A DNA stretch of 64,000 bases. Origin: Arthrobacter zhangbolii. Lineage in GTDB: Bacteria; Actinomycetota; Actinomycetes; Actinomycetales; Micrococcaceae. Below the pieces are notes generated by a model. It had not been told where the DNA came from. It saw only the letters and a list, made by a program, of their open reading frames with translations, and did no database searches. The stretch lies in contig NZ_CP094984.1 in assembly GCF_022869865.1 (NCBI RefSeq), positions 744,001-808,000 on the forward strand. The letters run 5' to 3'. The position numbers were made by a program, and so were the translations under genes. This document shows, piece by piece, positions 24,687 to 33,582 of this stretch; the first letter of the stretch is position 1; each line of letters starts with the position of its first letter.

Positions 24687-27557
24687 CTAAGCGAGTTGTT
24701 CGTAATCCGAGACCCAGTAACGCTGGGCTACGCGGTTTAGCAAGTACTTGGCGCGGCCGTTGCGTCCACGCGGATCGTAGCCGGTTTTGGGCAGGGCAAC
24801 CTTGAGAGCCATAAACGGGAGATGTTGTTTCTGCGCCTCGTCAAGTGAGCGCTTTGTCTCAACGGCGTTCCGCGGGAGCTCGGCCAAATCCTCCACCTCA
24901 ATGGTTCGACTCTGGTCTGTGCCACCTGGGCTGACATAGAGCGGATAGATCAGTAACTGAGGCTTGCTGAGGTGACCGTAAAAGGCTGTTTCCGGAATCG
25001 AGCTCTTTGCGTCCTGACCGAGCTCCCTGAGAGCATCCATGTATCTCCCGGAAGCTCGCTGCTCGATCTCTTGATCGAGGAGTTTCTGCAAATCCTCAGG
25101 CCCGGCTAAGCGCCCGCGCTTGCCACTGACCCACAGCGATGCCCCTCTCGGGGTCCCGTCCTTGGAGAACAACGGGCGAAAAAGCATCTGCCTTTCGACG
25201 GGGTAACATCCGCTGAGCGGTCCGAGGGTGAGAGGCGCGTTTCTTTTCACGGAACCGTTGACAACGACGATGTCCCACTCTTTGAAAAGATCACCTTCGC
25301 CGCTGCGCACCATGCGTTCGAGGCTTGCACCGTTGAACAGTACGTCATCGGGTGCCGCCGAAAAGAGGAGGAGCGCGTCGGCGATCAGGTCTTTGGGGAC
25401 CGAGCGTATGCGCGTATATCCTCGCCGGGTCCTGTCGACGGCGCAGCCGTTTCCCACCGCTTCGTCCAACAGTTTGACTATGGAAGTATGGTTTTCCCGC
25501 TGGACTTCAACACTGGTGGAGAGTTTCGTGGTTTCCAAATTGCGTCCAAGCAGGTTGATTTCCTTTTGGGCCGACATGGCGTGCCTTGACTTGTTTCGGG
25601 CTGTGATCAGAAGTGACTCGGGGTGTTGCTGCACGGCGAGACCGAAGTCCCGAGGGATCATTTTGCTTCGACGCATATAGGCGAGATCCACCCGGAGCTC
25701 TTCCACCGCTGTGGCAATGAATCTGTAGTCTGCAGCTGAACCTTCGCTGATCCACAGCCTGCAAATGTCCTGGTACCCATCCCGGTACCCGAACCAGCGT
25801 GCCATCTGCATCATAGTGTCGGCAGCAGCAACGTTCCGATGGAAATAGCTGACCACCAGTCCGTCCAAAGTCAAACCGCGGCTGAGCAGATCACCGCCGA
25901 TGGCAATCTGCCTCTCCGGCACCTCGCCATCGAACTCAGAGGGATCGATCCCTGGCGCTGAGTTATAGACCTTGACTCGGACTTCCGCGACTGATGCTGA
26001 CAGCTGGGACAGAACACTTTCCCAGGAGGCACCACTCGCGGTGTACTGGCGCGTAAAGGTTCCCTTCAGCTCATCTAATAACGGATGGGTTCGTCCCGCA
26101 GCATAAGCGGTAGCGTGCAGTTGGATGGCTGTCTTGTATTGAAAGAGTGCTTCACGAAGTGCGTCCGCCACGTGGTTTTGGACATCAGTGAAACGCGAAA
26201 CGTTTACCAGCATGGAACGTTTTGCGGGTGCTTTCAGCCGATGATCCAAGACGGCGTTGGCCAGGAGGAAAGTGCGGAGCGCTTCCTGAAGGCTCGAAGA
26301 CAGCCCATCGGGGCGTTGAAGTTTCTTGTGTTTCAAGGGAAGCCAGCGAACGGCGTCTTTGAGTTTCTGTAGCTGGGTTCCGGGTTCGTCCGGCGTCCGC
26401 CCGAATACCGCCCGGATGCCAACGTAGTTGCTCGGAGCGTCGAGGGGGTAGATGAAATCTTCGGGAAACAGGTCGGGCAGTTCCTCGCCATCCTCCGTGA
26501 GGCAAGCCGTTGCTTCGTCGTCGATGAAGATGTTGGCAAAGGGGGTCGCTGTGATCGCAAGGTAAGAGGACCGGGTAAAGAGGTTTAGAAGCCGTCTGAT
26601 GGCGGAGTTGATGGCAGTAGGATCGTCGGATTCGTCATTGGTGTTGATTGATGCGTAGTCGGACTCATCGTCAATCAGGAGCAACGGAAGATCAATTCTT
26701 GGTTGGCTCCCGGCTTTGGCCTGGGCCCACCCCTGTACTGCCTTGAGAACGTGAGTGTTCTTCTTAACAACGAATACCAACGGCGGGGAGCTGGTCGTTG
26801 GCAGGGCGACGTCTCCTGCAGTTCGGCTCACTTGAAGGTAATCCATCAGGGTAGTCGTGAGCGATGTGGCATCTGCGATCTCTCGATCCACGTTGCCAAT
26901 ACCTATATGCATGTCGCGGGGAACCCGCGCCCCATTATGCATTCCGGCAAGCGTCGTGTCCCTGCCGATGAACCCCTCATCAATCCTGGAATGAGTCTGC
27001 TGACGCAGGTATTCAGTGTTCCCGGAGAGGACGATGATAACGCGATAGCCTGCGTCAGCGGCTTTGTTCATCAGCGCGAGATAATTCTGGGTCTTCCCCG
27101 ACTGCACGTCGCCTATCACCAAGCCGCGGCGATTCCAGATGCCCGGGTTCCTGGGATCCCCCACAAGGTCAAGAATCTCGTCGCTGAAGTGGTCCAGCTT
27201 GTCAAGAACGCCGCCAGAACGTCCGGAGTCGGAAAGCATATGCCGGTATGCAAACCACCTCCGCCACACAATGTCGGTCTTGCTCTTCTGCAGCCAAGGT
27301 ATGTGATCATCCTTGATCAGCGGACCACCATCGCTTGAGGAACTGGTGGCGGTCAGCTTTTGTACCCAGAGCTCAACCAACTGGTCCATTTGTGATTCGG
27401 TTGACGCCGTCGGAAGCTGCGTGCGTGCGCGGGTGAACGCCAATCGAATCTCATCCCCAGCGAGGTCCTTACGGTATTCGTCCGTGTCTGGGTCCTTGAG
27501 AAGGGACAGCGCAGCTGCCTCGACCGTTGAAACTGGAAAAAGGAACGGGTCTGTCAT
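24687..27557 (-). CDS. Z1-domain SF2 helicase/ATPase (copy B)
   Basis: 956 residues, ATG overlapping the upstream GHKL stop by 4 nt. Walker A is in GDVQSGKTQN (about 147-156), Walker B in LLIDDESD (about 292-299) and motif III in AITATPFANIF; the late motif is ARWFGYRDGYQDICRLW. The motifs align well with copy A, but the rest of the protein differs strongly and it is 88 residues longer. Coupled to the MORC-like ATPase and close to the methyltransferase, it forms the classical Z1-MORC-methylase trio. Confidence 0.88.
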   Translation of the reverse strand: MTDPFLFPVSTVEAAALSLLKDPDTDEYRKDLAGDEIRLAFTRARTQLPTASTESQMDQLVELWVQKLTATSSSSDGGPLIKDDHIPWLQKSKTDIVWRRWFAYRHMLSDSGRSGGVLDKLDHFSDEILDLVGDPRNPGIWNRRGLVIGDVQSGKTQNYLALMNKAADAGYRVIIVLSGNTEYLRQQTHSRIDEGFIGRDTTLAGMHNGARVPRDMHIGIGNVDREIADATSLTTTLMDYLQVSRTAGDVALPTTSSPPLVFVVKKNTHVLKAVQGWAQAKAGSQPRIDLPLLLIDDESDYASINTNDESDDPTAINSAIRRLLNLFTRSSYLAITATPFANIFIDDEATACLTEDGEELPDLFPEDFIYPLDAPSNYVGIRAVFGRTPDEPGTQLQKLKDAVRWLPLKHKKLQRPDGLSSSLQEALRTFLLANAVLDHRLKAPAKRSMLVNVSRFTDVQNHVADALREALFQYKTAIQLHATAYAAGRTHPLLDELKGTFTRQYTASGASWESVLSQLSASVAEVRVKVYNSAPGIDPSEFDGEVPERQIAIGGDLLSRGLTLDGLVVSYFHRNVAAADTMMQMARWFGYRDGYQDICRLWISEGSAADYRFIATAVEELRVDLAYMRRSKMIPRDFGLAVQQHPESLLITARNKSRHAMSAQKEINLLGRNLETTKLSTSVEVQRENHTSIVKLLDEAVGNGCAVDRTRRGYTRIRSVPKDLIADALLLFSAAPDDVLFNGASLERMVRSGEGDLFKEWDIVVVNGSVKRNAPLTLGPLSGCYPVERQMLFRPLFSKDGTPRGASLWVSGKRGRLAGPEDLQKLLDQEIEQRASGRYMDALRELGQDAKSSIPETAFYGHLSKPQLLIYPLYVSPGGTDQSRTIEVEDLAELPRNAVETKRSLDEAQKQHLPFMALKVALPKTGYDPRGRNGRAKYLLNRVAQRYWVSDYEQLA

Positions 27558-29023
27558 GACTGGGTGTCCTTCCCGAGGACAGTTTCCCGGAGAACAGCCT
27601 CGGCGCGTGGGTGCTTGTCGAATGGTTCAGAAGTAAGCATGGCCTTCACAAAGGCGTCCGGGGCCAAAGTGCTCTGAAGCTGTCCCCAAAGTGCACCCGC
27701 TAAGTCGAAGAGGTCTTGGTCATCCACTTCGGTAGCAGAATGGGATAAGTCCTGGCCCATCTTGTTGTAAACATCCTCGATGGGAAACGTTCGCTCCATG
27801 AGGCTCAAAACGGTTTCCAGAGCGGCGGACTCTTGACGATCGAACGTGCTGCTGAGCGCGACCAGTGCAGGGTGGTTTCTGTTGACCTCGTAACGGAACG
27901 ACTCAGCGTCGGAGACGGCATTCCAGATATGTGTAATGGGACTGCGCTCTGTTCGTCCGCGATAGGTGTGCGCGCGCTGACTTGGGCCCACAATTGTGGC
28001 TGCAACGGCGCGTAGCCGGTCCCTGATAACGGGTGGAGGTACGGCTTGGGCCTTCTTGATGTCCAAGGACCATAGATGGTCCAAGGAATTCGGAACATCT
28101 ACTTGCACCCGTGCGAGCTTGCCCAATTCCTGTTTCGGAGCCACGCGGAACCAGGTTCCCCAGATGACAAGGCGCATTGCACGGTAAATATAGAAACCTT
28201 GGCTGTCTCGCAATGAGCCGTTTACATGGGCCTTCCTGCGGTCCGACGGCGACATCATGTTCAGGTGCGGAAGGGTATAGGGGCGTAGTTCGATAGTCCC
28301 TTGGTCCAAAGATATGCGTTCCAGCGGACCAATTTGGGTGGCTTTGTGATCCTTGAGCAGGGGGTCAGTCGCAGGGACGGACGTAAAGTTCAGACGAATA
28401 TCGAGCTGCCGTCCATGCTCGCCTGCCAGGAACCTGTGGAAAACAAGTCCCAGATGGGAGGCGGCACGCATCATGGCTTCATCCATGGCGGCAATCGAGT
28501 TACCACTGGTGCTTTCAAGCTGGTCCAGATCCTGCCAAAGGATCATCGTTCCGTGATCCAAGGCTTCTAGCGCAGCGTATTCAGGGAGGGCTTGGAACTC
28601 TTCCGGTGCAAGTCGCAGGAGGCTCCAGCTGGAGGAGCTGCTGAGGTAGTCCAAGTCCCACCTGAAAGCGTGCACCTCGCGGCGCTGCTTCGTTACCAAA
28701 GTGAGCTTGCGGCACTGGGAAATGGATGCGGTTTTGAGTCCGAGACCGAACCGTCCAAGATCGTGGCTTGCACGCCGGTTTCGTGAGTCATTTCCTGCCA
28801 AGCGCATCGCATCCTGCGCTTCTAAGGACGTCATTCCCGCGCCGTCGTCGATGATGGCGACGTAGGGATCACCTACTGCGGAAAACCGGATGTCCACCGT
28901 TTCTGCGCCGGCTGTTATCGAGTTGTCGACGAGGTCGGCCAACGCGGTTTCCAAGTTGTAGCCAACAGCTCTCATGGATTCCATGAGCTGCGGTCCAGGC
29001 AGCAGTGTGATCGCGTCCGTCAA
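27554..29023 (-). CDS. MORC/MutL-like GHKL ATPase (second of two in the operon)
   Basis: About 489 residues. A TTG at 29023 with GGGGGA just upstream is preferred; an in-frame TTG at 29047 without Shine-Dalgarno is the alternative. Bergerat-fold motifs are textbook: N box ALADLVDNSITA (about 28-39), G1 DDGAGM (59-64), G2 GRFGLGLKTAS (90-100). A transducer-like S5 region follows. Bacterial members of this group in restriction operons were proposed as the ancestors of eukaryotic MORC proteins (Iyer, Abhiman and Aravind). It likely loads or clamps on DNA and works with the Z1 motor. Confidence 0.88.
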   Translation of the reverse strand: MTDAITLLPGPQLMESMRAVGYNLETALADLVDNSITAGAETVDIRFSAVGDPYVAIIDDGAGMTSLEAQDAMRLAGNDSRNRRASHDLGRFGLGLKTASISQCRKLTLVTKQRREVHAFRWDLDYLSSSSSWSLLRLAPEEFQALPEYAALEALDHGTMILWQDLDQLESTSGNSIAAMDEAMMRAASHLGLVFHRFLAGEHGRQLDIRLNFTSVPATDPLLKDHKATQIGPLERISLDQGTIELRPYTLPHLNMMSPSDRRKAHVNGSLRDSQGFYIYRAMRLVIWGTWFRVAPKQELGKLARVQVDVPNSLDHLWSLDIKKAQAVPPPVIRDRLRAVAATIVGPSQRAHTYRGRTERSPITHIWNAVSDAESFRYEVNRNHPALVALSSTFDRQESAALETVLSLMERTFPIEDVYNKMGQDLSHSATEVDDQDLFDLAGALWGQLQSTLAPDAFVKAMLTSEPFDKHPRAEAVLRETVLGKDTQS

Positions 29024-29146
29024 GCGTCCCCCAGAGCTAAAATGCAATTAGTACTTGTGAGGATCAGAGTATCGCCACACGGTGACATTCCTGTTAGTGC
29101 GACACAGGAGCCTGAACGGACGGAGGTTCGAAACGGGGACTTTTCC

Positions 29147-30625
29147 TCAGTGAACTCCCAAGACTTCGGCAATCCTGCTTGCGATCTTCATGGCCAGCAG
29201 GGGAGGCACTGCATTCCCCACCTGTGTGTATTGCTGCGTGCGGTTACCCAGGAAGACGTAGTTGTCGGGGAACGTCTGCAGCCGCGCAGCCTCGCGTACG
29301 GTCAGGCTTCGCATCTGTTCATGGTCCGGGTGAATGTAGTAGTGCCCGTCCTTGGCGATGTGGGACACGACGGTGGACGAGGGCTTCCCCCACGCTTGGA
29401 CGCGGAATCTGTCCTCAAACGGGACGACAACGTTGTTTATGTTGTTGTGCTTTGGCCAGTGGGCAGCAGGCAGGCTGCGCACTTTGGGGCTTTGACCGTC
29501 GTCCGTCACGAGGGCAGCAAGCAAGTAATAACGAACCAGGTCTTCGCGCATGTGTCCACGGGCTTCGTGGTTCCACGTGACCGGGGCAGCATCTTCACGG
29601 AGCCATTTTTGAAGTTCACCGGCTGCTGAGTCCTCGGCGAAAGGTTCCGCCGGGCGGACGGCGGTCGACCTAGTACCGAACTCATAAGGTCTGGGAGCAT
29701 CCGCATGCTCCTTTCCGGGAAGCGCCCGCAGAATCTTGTGCGCCTGCTGACGGATCCTTGCCCAGTCTTCCCAAGTGGCCTGCGGCTGACGGGAAATGCC
29801 GGAACGCAAGTGCGGCAGGCTCCAGATGGCGTCCTGCACGGTTACGGGTTCGCGGGGTTCGAGGACCTTTGGGGCCGGAAGCTGGGCGTCCCGACGTAAA
29901 CCCACGATGATGACCCGATGGCGCTTCTGGGGGATTCCGAACTGCTCGGACTTGATGATGAAGTCTGTGGGCTTGAGCTCTCCGGTGTCGCTACTGACCA
30001 CCATCGAGTGAAGGTCATAGCCGGGCGCGCGCAGGTCTTGCTCAATCAGTTCAAAGATCTTGCCGTTGCCGCTCTTGGAGGAGAGCATGCCTTTGACGTT
30101 TTCCATCACGAAGACCGCAGGGCGGAACTCGGTGATGATGTGAAGGTATTCCTTGTACAGGAAGTGCTTGTGATCGTCCTTGAACGTGGCGTCGTGCTTA
30201 CGCCGGGAGCGTCCGGCCATTGAGTAGGCCTGGCACGGCGGTCCGCCGATTAGGACCCATTCGGAGGCGTCCTGAAGAGATTCGCGGATCAACGCGTCGG
30301 ACTCTGGACGGCTGTCCTCACTCAGGGTGAACTGCCGGACTTCGGCCTCCGCGTGCGCGAAAGCCTCAGCCACCTCCGGCGCGGCACGCATTTCGTCGTA
30401 CGTCACGTCCTGGGCAAGGTACTTCTTGTAGATCTCAGGTTGACCTTCGGGCAAATCCAAAAGGAACCGGTGAGCCGCACGAAGGGTCAGAGTCTTTACT
30501 GCAGAGGTTTCCATCTCGATGGACAGAACCGTCTTGAAGACCCGGTTGCCGTCTTGGTCGCGGATACTGGAGAAGCCTTCGTTCAGGCCGCCAGGGCCAG
30601 CAAAGATGTCAACGACGGGGATCAC
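29147..30625 (-). CDS. C5 cytosine DNA methyltransferase
   Basis: 492 residues from a GTG at 30625 that has a perfect GGAGG 5 nt upstream. All main m5C motifs are visible: I (VVDIFAGPGGLNEGF), IV (GGPPCQAYSMAG, catalytic Cys about 131), VI (VMENVKGML), VIII (FGIPQKRHRVIIVGLR), IX and X (REAARLQTFPD, then QVGNAVPP). It is the first gene of the operon and would mark host DNA against the associated nuclease. The recognition sequence cannot be predicted from sequence alone. It uses longer spacers between motifs I and IV than small enzymes such as HhaI. Confidence 0.93.
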   Translation of the reverse strand: MIPVVDIFAGPGGLNEGFSSIRDQDGNRVFKTVLSIEMETSAVKTLTLRAAHRFLLDLPEGQPEIYKKYLAQDVTYDEMRAAPEVAEAFAHAEAEVRQFTLSEDSRPESDALIRESLQDASEWVLIGGPPCQAYSMAGRSRRKHDATFKDDHKHFLYKEYLHIITEFRPAVFVMENVKGMLSSKSGNGKIFELIEQDLRAPGYDLHSMVVSSDTGELKPTDFIIKSEQFGIPQKRHRVIIVGLRRDAQLPAPKVLEPREPVTVQDAIWSLPHLRSGISRQPQATWEDWARIRQQAHKILRALPGKEHADAPRPYEFGTRSTAVRPAEPFAEDSAAGELQKWLREDAAPVTWNHEARGHMREDLVRYYLLAALVTDDGQSPKVRSLPAAHWPKHNNINNVVVPFEDRFRVQAWGKPSSTVVSHIAKDGHYYIHPDHEQMRSLTVREAARLQTFPDNYVFLGNRTQQYTQVGNAVPPLLAMKIASRIAEVLGVH

Positions 30626-31267
30626 GGTTTCCTCCAAAATTGGTGCGGCTCTCCAGGTTACCAAGCAGGAACGCGGAGCCTAGTAATCTTACCGGTTCCG
30701 CGCGTTCACCTCGCTCCCAGTGAACACCTCGGCACTGACAGTTTCGTCACCGTTGATCTCCGACCAGTCGACCCCAAGCCTTCGCCGCGATGTCACCTCG
30801 AAGATTTCGATACTGGTCGCGCGTGTCTGACCGGATTTTGGCTGGTGGCCACCACTGAACAACTGAAAGAGGGCTGAGGCCCGGGGCAGGTACGCCGATT
30901 AAACTCGAAGACGAGGTGAAACCCATGATTCCATGTGGTTGTGCGGGGCCAGCATCTTTCACGGTTGGGCCATAGCTCGAGACTGGCCACGCGTTTAACG
31001 AACATTCAGGCGGAATCTTTGGGGCAACCGTAGCTTGCACCACGGCGCTTAGAAACGTGTTTCTATGCGAAAGGTCAGAAGCCGTCGGTGTCTTGGTATG
31101 TTTACCAGGAACTAATGTCGATACCGGTCGCTTGTTACGCCGGTCCAATGGTCGTGACGGCGTTTGCGATTTTGGATACCGGCGTCTCTCGCGTTGAAAT
31201 TGAATCATGCTTCTTTCATGAGCGATCGACGACATGTGAGCGGCTTATCCCCTCTATAGTGAGATCC
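30626..31267. other. Divergent intergenic region without a convincing gene
   Basis: 642 bp between the minus-strand methyltransferase and the plus-strand HNH gene. Short open frames exist on both strands but show no family features, no Shine-Dalgarno and mixed base use. The region should carry the two divergent promoters. A TATAGT box lies at about 31255-31260, close to the HNH start. The 16-bp inverted repeat described separately is the only clear structure. Confidence 0.5.
31050..31065. promoter_or_regulatory. Inverted repeat, candidate operator of the defence locus
   Basis: TAGAAAC-GT-GTTTCTA, two perfect 7-nt arms around 2 nt; the symmetry extends outward (GC on the left, GC on the right) with one mismatch on each side. 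It lies 425 bp before the methyltransferase start and 200 bp before the HNH start. The form is that of an operator for a dimeric regulator, but no dedicated regulator gene is seen next to it. Confidence 0.45.
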
Positions 31268-32818
31268 ATGACAAACACCACCACGATCGTCCCGCCCGGT
31301 TTCAAGTTATCCAAGTCGATTCGAGACGAATTGCCCCCTTCGGAACGCGCGTCCGCCCGAGAATCCTTGTGGCAAAAATCTCGAGGCAGGTGTTCTCTTT
31401 GTAACGAACCGCTTGCTGTGGACGGGACAGCGACTGACGTGGACCATGTGAAGGCACGCAAGGAAGGCAATGAAGGTGAAGGGGGCGTAACCGAGCTGAA
31501 AAACCTCTATTTGGCCCATAAGTCATGTAATCGAAGCAGGAAAAACCTTTCCTATCCTTTAGCGGCAACAGTTATCCGCTTTGGGAGGTGGTCCACTGCG
31601 CATCCTCGTCGATCCTTCGGAGATGTAATTAACCACTACATAGAAAACGGTAACCAACGCGTGGTGGTTTCTTTATCGGACACTACCGCGACTCTCACAT
31701 TTGGTTCGATCGAGAGGTCCGCACCGATTTACGAAGATCCAGCCACCCGAACGAAATACTTTTTTATGAACGTTCCCATTGAGTACATTCAAAACGATGA
31801 AGGTACGCAACCGCGGTTTATAGAGCATGACCATGTTCGTACATTGGCTATCGACTTTAGCGACCGCCCCGTACATGAGCCGAGCAACTGTCGACTGGTT
31901 TCCTGCGATAATGGGCTTGCGGACCTGAAGCAATTCGACGGGCAACACAAAACGACGGCTCAGATTCTCCTAAAACGTACCGAGATTCCTATGAAGATGT
32001 ACGTTGATCCGGATCCGGCTATGATCAACAACCTTGTAGTCCAAATTCAACAGGGGATCAAGAAACGCCCTTTGTCGACCACAGATACCCTGCAAAAACT
32101 CGACAAGGTCATGCAGGACAAAGTTGCTGCGTACAAGGCGAAGCACGACGGCAAAAGCCCTAGCGAAAGCGAGTTGGTCAGCGATCAGCCACTCCAAGAC
32201 CAAGCGAAGTTCAAAAAGCAACTTCTCGCAAACTTCGAATGGGCAATCCTCAATCACGAAAACCTGGAACTGAAAAAGCAGAAGCTATTCAGTACCAAGT
32301 TGGATAAGAAGTTTCCGCTCACAGACCGCGTCTTGGTTACAAAGATTATTCGTCCCTTGGTCTGCCAAGAACTGTTGGATGAGCCGTTGGATAACTCAAT
32401 TGCACGCGAGAATGAGCGCGAGGCGATAGTTCAGCTACTGAATCGAGTGACGGACAATATGCTCACTGATAAATGGCGGCCTCAGCCCCAAGGTGTGGAG
32501 GAAGACATTATGACGCTGCAAGCCCGCGCTTTCTTTATGCAAGGAGCTATTGCATGGTGGTTGAAGTCGATATTCATTCCCGCACTTCAGGGTCAGTTTC
32601 TTAAACAAAAGTGGAAGCGGCTGTTCCTTGAGCCACTATCCGAGGTTCAGCAGGAACGGCTTGATGGTTACATTGACCTGATCTGCGGATGGGATGTGTG
32701 GAGCACGACTGATGAAACTCATCTTGCGGCATGGCGAAGCAATACGGTTACGGCTGTTGAAAAGGCTTTCCCTGAATATTCTAACGTGTCACTCGTAAAC
32801 CAGTTTGCCGGAACCTAA
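31268..32818 (+). CDS. HNH endonuclease fused to a DGQHR-like domain
   Basis: 516 residues. ATG at 31268 is chosen because the HNH domain starts soon after; the 60 codons upstream are open but featureless. The HNH part has CSLC (42-45), DVDHV (58-62), N79 and HKSCNRSR (84-91), i.e. a zinc-ribbon HNH. Near residue 223 the segment LKQFDGQHKTTAQIL matches the DGQHR signature of DndB-like proteins. The rest is helical and charged. Base composition is markedly AT-richer than everything around, a sign of separate acquisition. It is divergent from the methylase operon and may be an independent defence gene or part of the same locus. Confidence 0.7.
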   Translation: MTNTTTIVPPGFKLSKSIRDELPPSERASARESLWQKSRGRCSLCNEPLAVDGTATDVDHVKARKEGNEGEGGVTELKNLYLAHKSCNRSRKNLSYPLAATVIRFGRWSTAHPRRSFGDVINHYIENGNQRVVVSLSDTTATLTFGSIERSAPIYEDPATRTKYFFMNVPIEYIQNDEGTQPRFIEHDHVRTLAIDFSDRPVHEPSNCRLVSCDNGLADLKQFDGQHKTTAQILLKRTEIPMKMYVDPDPAMINNLVVQIQQGIKKRPLSTTDTLQKLDKVMQDKVAAYKAKHDGKSPSESELVSDQPLQDQAKFKKQLLANFEWAILNHENLELKKQKLFSTKLDKKFPLTDRVLVTKIIRPLVCQELLDEPLDNSIARENEREAIVQLLNRVTDNMLTDKWRPQPQGVEEDIMTLQARAFFMQGAIAWWLKSIFIPALQGQFLKQKWKRLFLEPLSEVQQERLDGYIDLICGWDVWSTTDETHLAAWRSNTVTAVEKAFPEYSNVSLVNQFAGT

Positions 32819-32840
32819 CACGCGCTCCTCCGGGATCGTG

Positions 32841-32877
32841 ACCCCTCGCTCCGGACATAGGCAGGCGGGCGAGGGGT
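32841..32877 (+). terminator. Hairpin after the HNH gene
   Basis: ACCCCTCGC and GCGAGGGGT form a perfect 9-bp stem with a 19-nt loop, starting 22 nt after the HNH stop. No T-run follows, so termination strength is uncertain. The following 300 nt up to the arcA fragment show no recognisable gene. Confidence 0.45.
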
Positions 32878-33185
32878 GCGATTCCCGAGAAACAATCAGA
32901 GGAATCTTGGTTGGCGAATAGCCACTGATGGCGGACTGCGCCGACCGAACTAAACGGAGGCCCGATTACCTCACCGCCACATCAGGCCCGGGCCTGGACA
33001 TGATAGCTATGGAGCAAATGTGCCTGATGCAGGGCAGCACCATGATCTGTTATCGCAGATCGATCTACAGGGAGGAACTGAACAAGGTAAAGCATCTTTT
33101 GCTGCACCCGCGTGAACGCTGTGTGATCATGAGACTTCGGTGGGGAAGCCGACGGCTCGGCGTCGGCTTTCGGGCCAGGGCACCT

Positions 33186-33565
33186 CGCCGGACGGAGTCT
33201 CCTCTGAGGGCAACAAACAGCGCAAAGTCCCCGTCACCGGGTTGGCCCACGTACTGCTCACCCCACCAGCCGCGAGGCTTTGCTCTCAGGACTTGGCGTA
33301 GGTAGAGAACCCCAAGACGACCAGGTGACTTTCCGTCACCGACATGACCGTCCGCAGGGTTGACGTCGTCGAACTCCACGACTTGCTCGGCCCTGCCATG
33401 GGCATCCCCGGGGCGCGACCTAGCTGCCGGAGCCCAAAGATCATCGCCGAGCGGGTCGGGCCGCGGGCTGGTCCCCGACACCCGGGCGTCGCCAGACTCC
33501 CTTTCCGATGCCAAACTCGCGCGCTACCTCATCCGTGATCTGCCGACGTCGGACCTTCACGTGTC
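33186..33565 (+). pseudogene. Decayed 5' fragment of an arginine deiminase gene
   Basis: This stretch aligns by eye with roughly codons 15-150 of the intact arcA at 40859. Clearest matches: 33362-33417 against 41084-41139 (46 of 56 bases by manual count), the block GGCGCGCTACCTCATC-like sequence near 33515-33530, and the codons around ACGTCGGACCT near 33544. Several small insertions and deletions break the frame, so it cannot encode a protein. It lies directly left of hsdR and has the same orientation as the intact arcA, i.e. it brackets the type I system. Confidence 0.75.
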
Positions 33566-33582
33566 TGACGAGCCCAACGCAA

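Noticed and set aside
17055-29023. Recent tandem duplication of a Z1+GHKL pair
   Set aside because: The two Z1 proteins share only motif-level similarity by eye and the two GHKL proteins differ in length and outside the N-terminal fold, so a recent duplication is not supported.
30747-31235. Minus-strand open frame in the methylase/HNH intergenic region
   Set aside because: No Shine-Dalgarno, no recognisable domain, Ser/Pro/Arg-rich translation typical of non-coding frames.
32928-33305. Plus-strand open frame left of the arcA fragment
   Set aside because: Its 3' half runs into the degraded arcA sequence in a different frame and the 5' half has no family features.
33186-33565. Prophage or tRNA attachment site at the left end of the type I system
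   Set aside because: No tRNA, integrase or transposase is visible; the similarity is to arcA, which explains the sequence.
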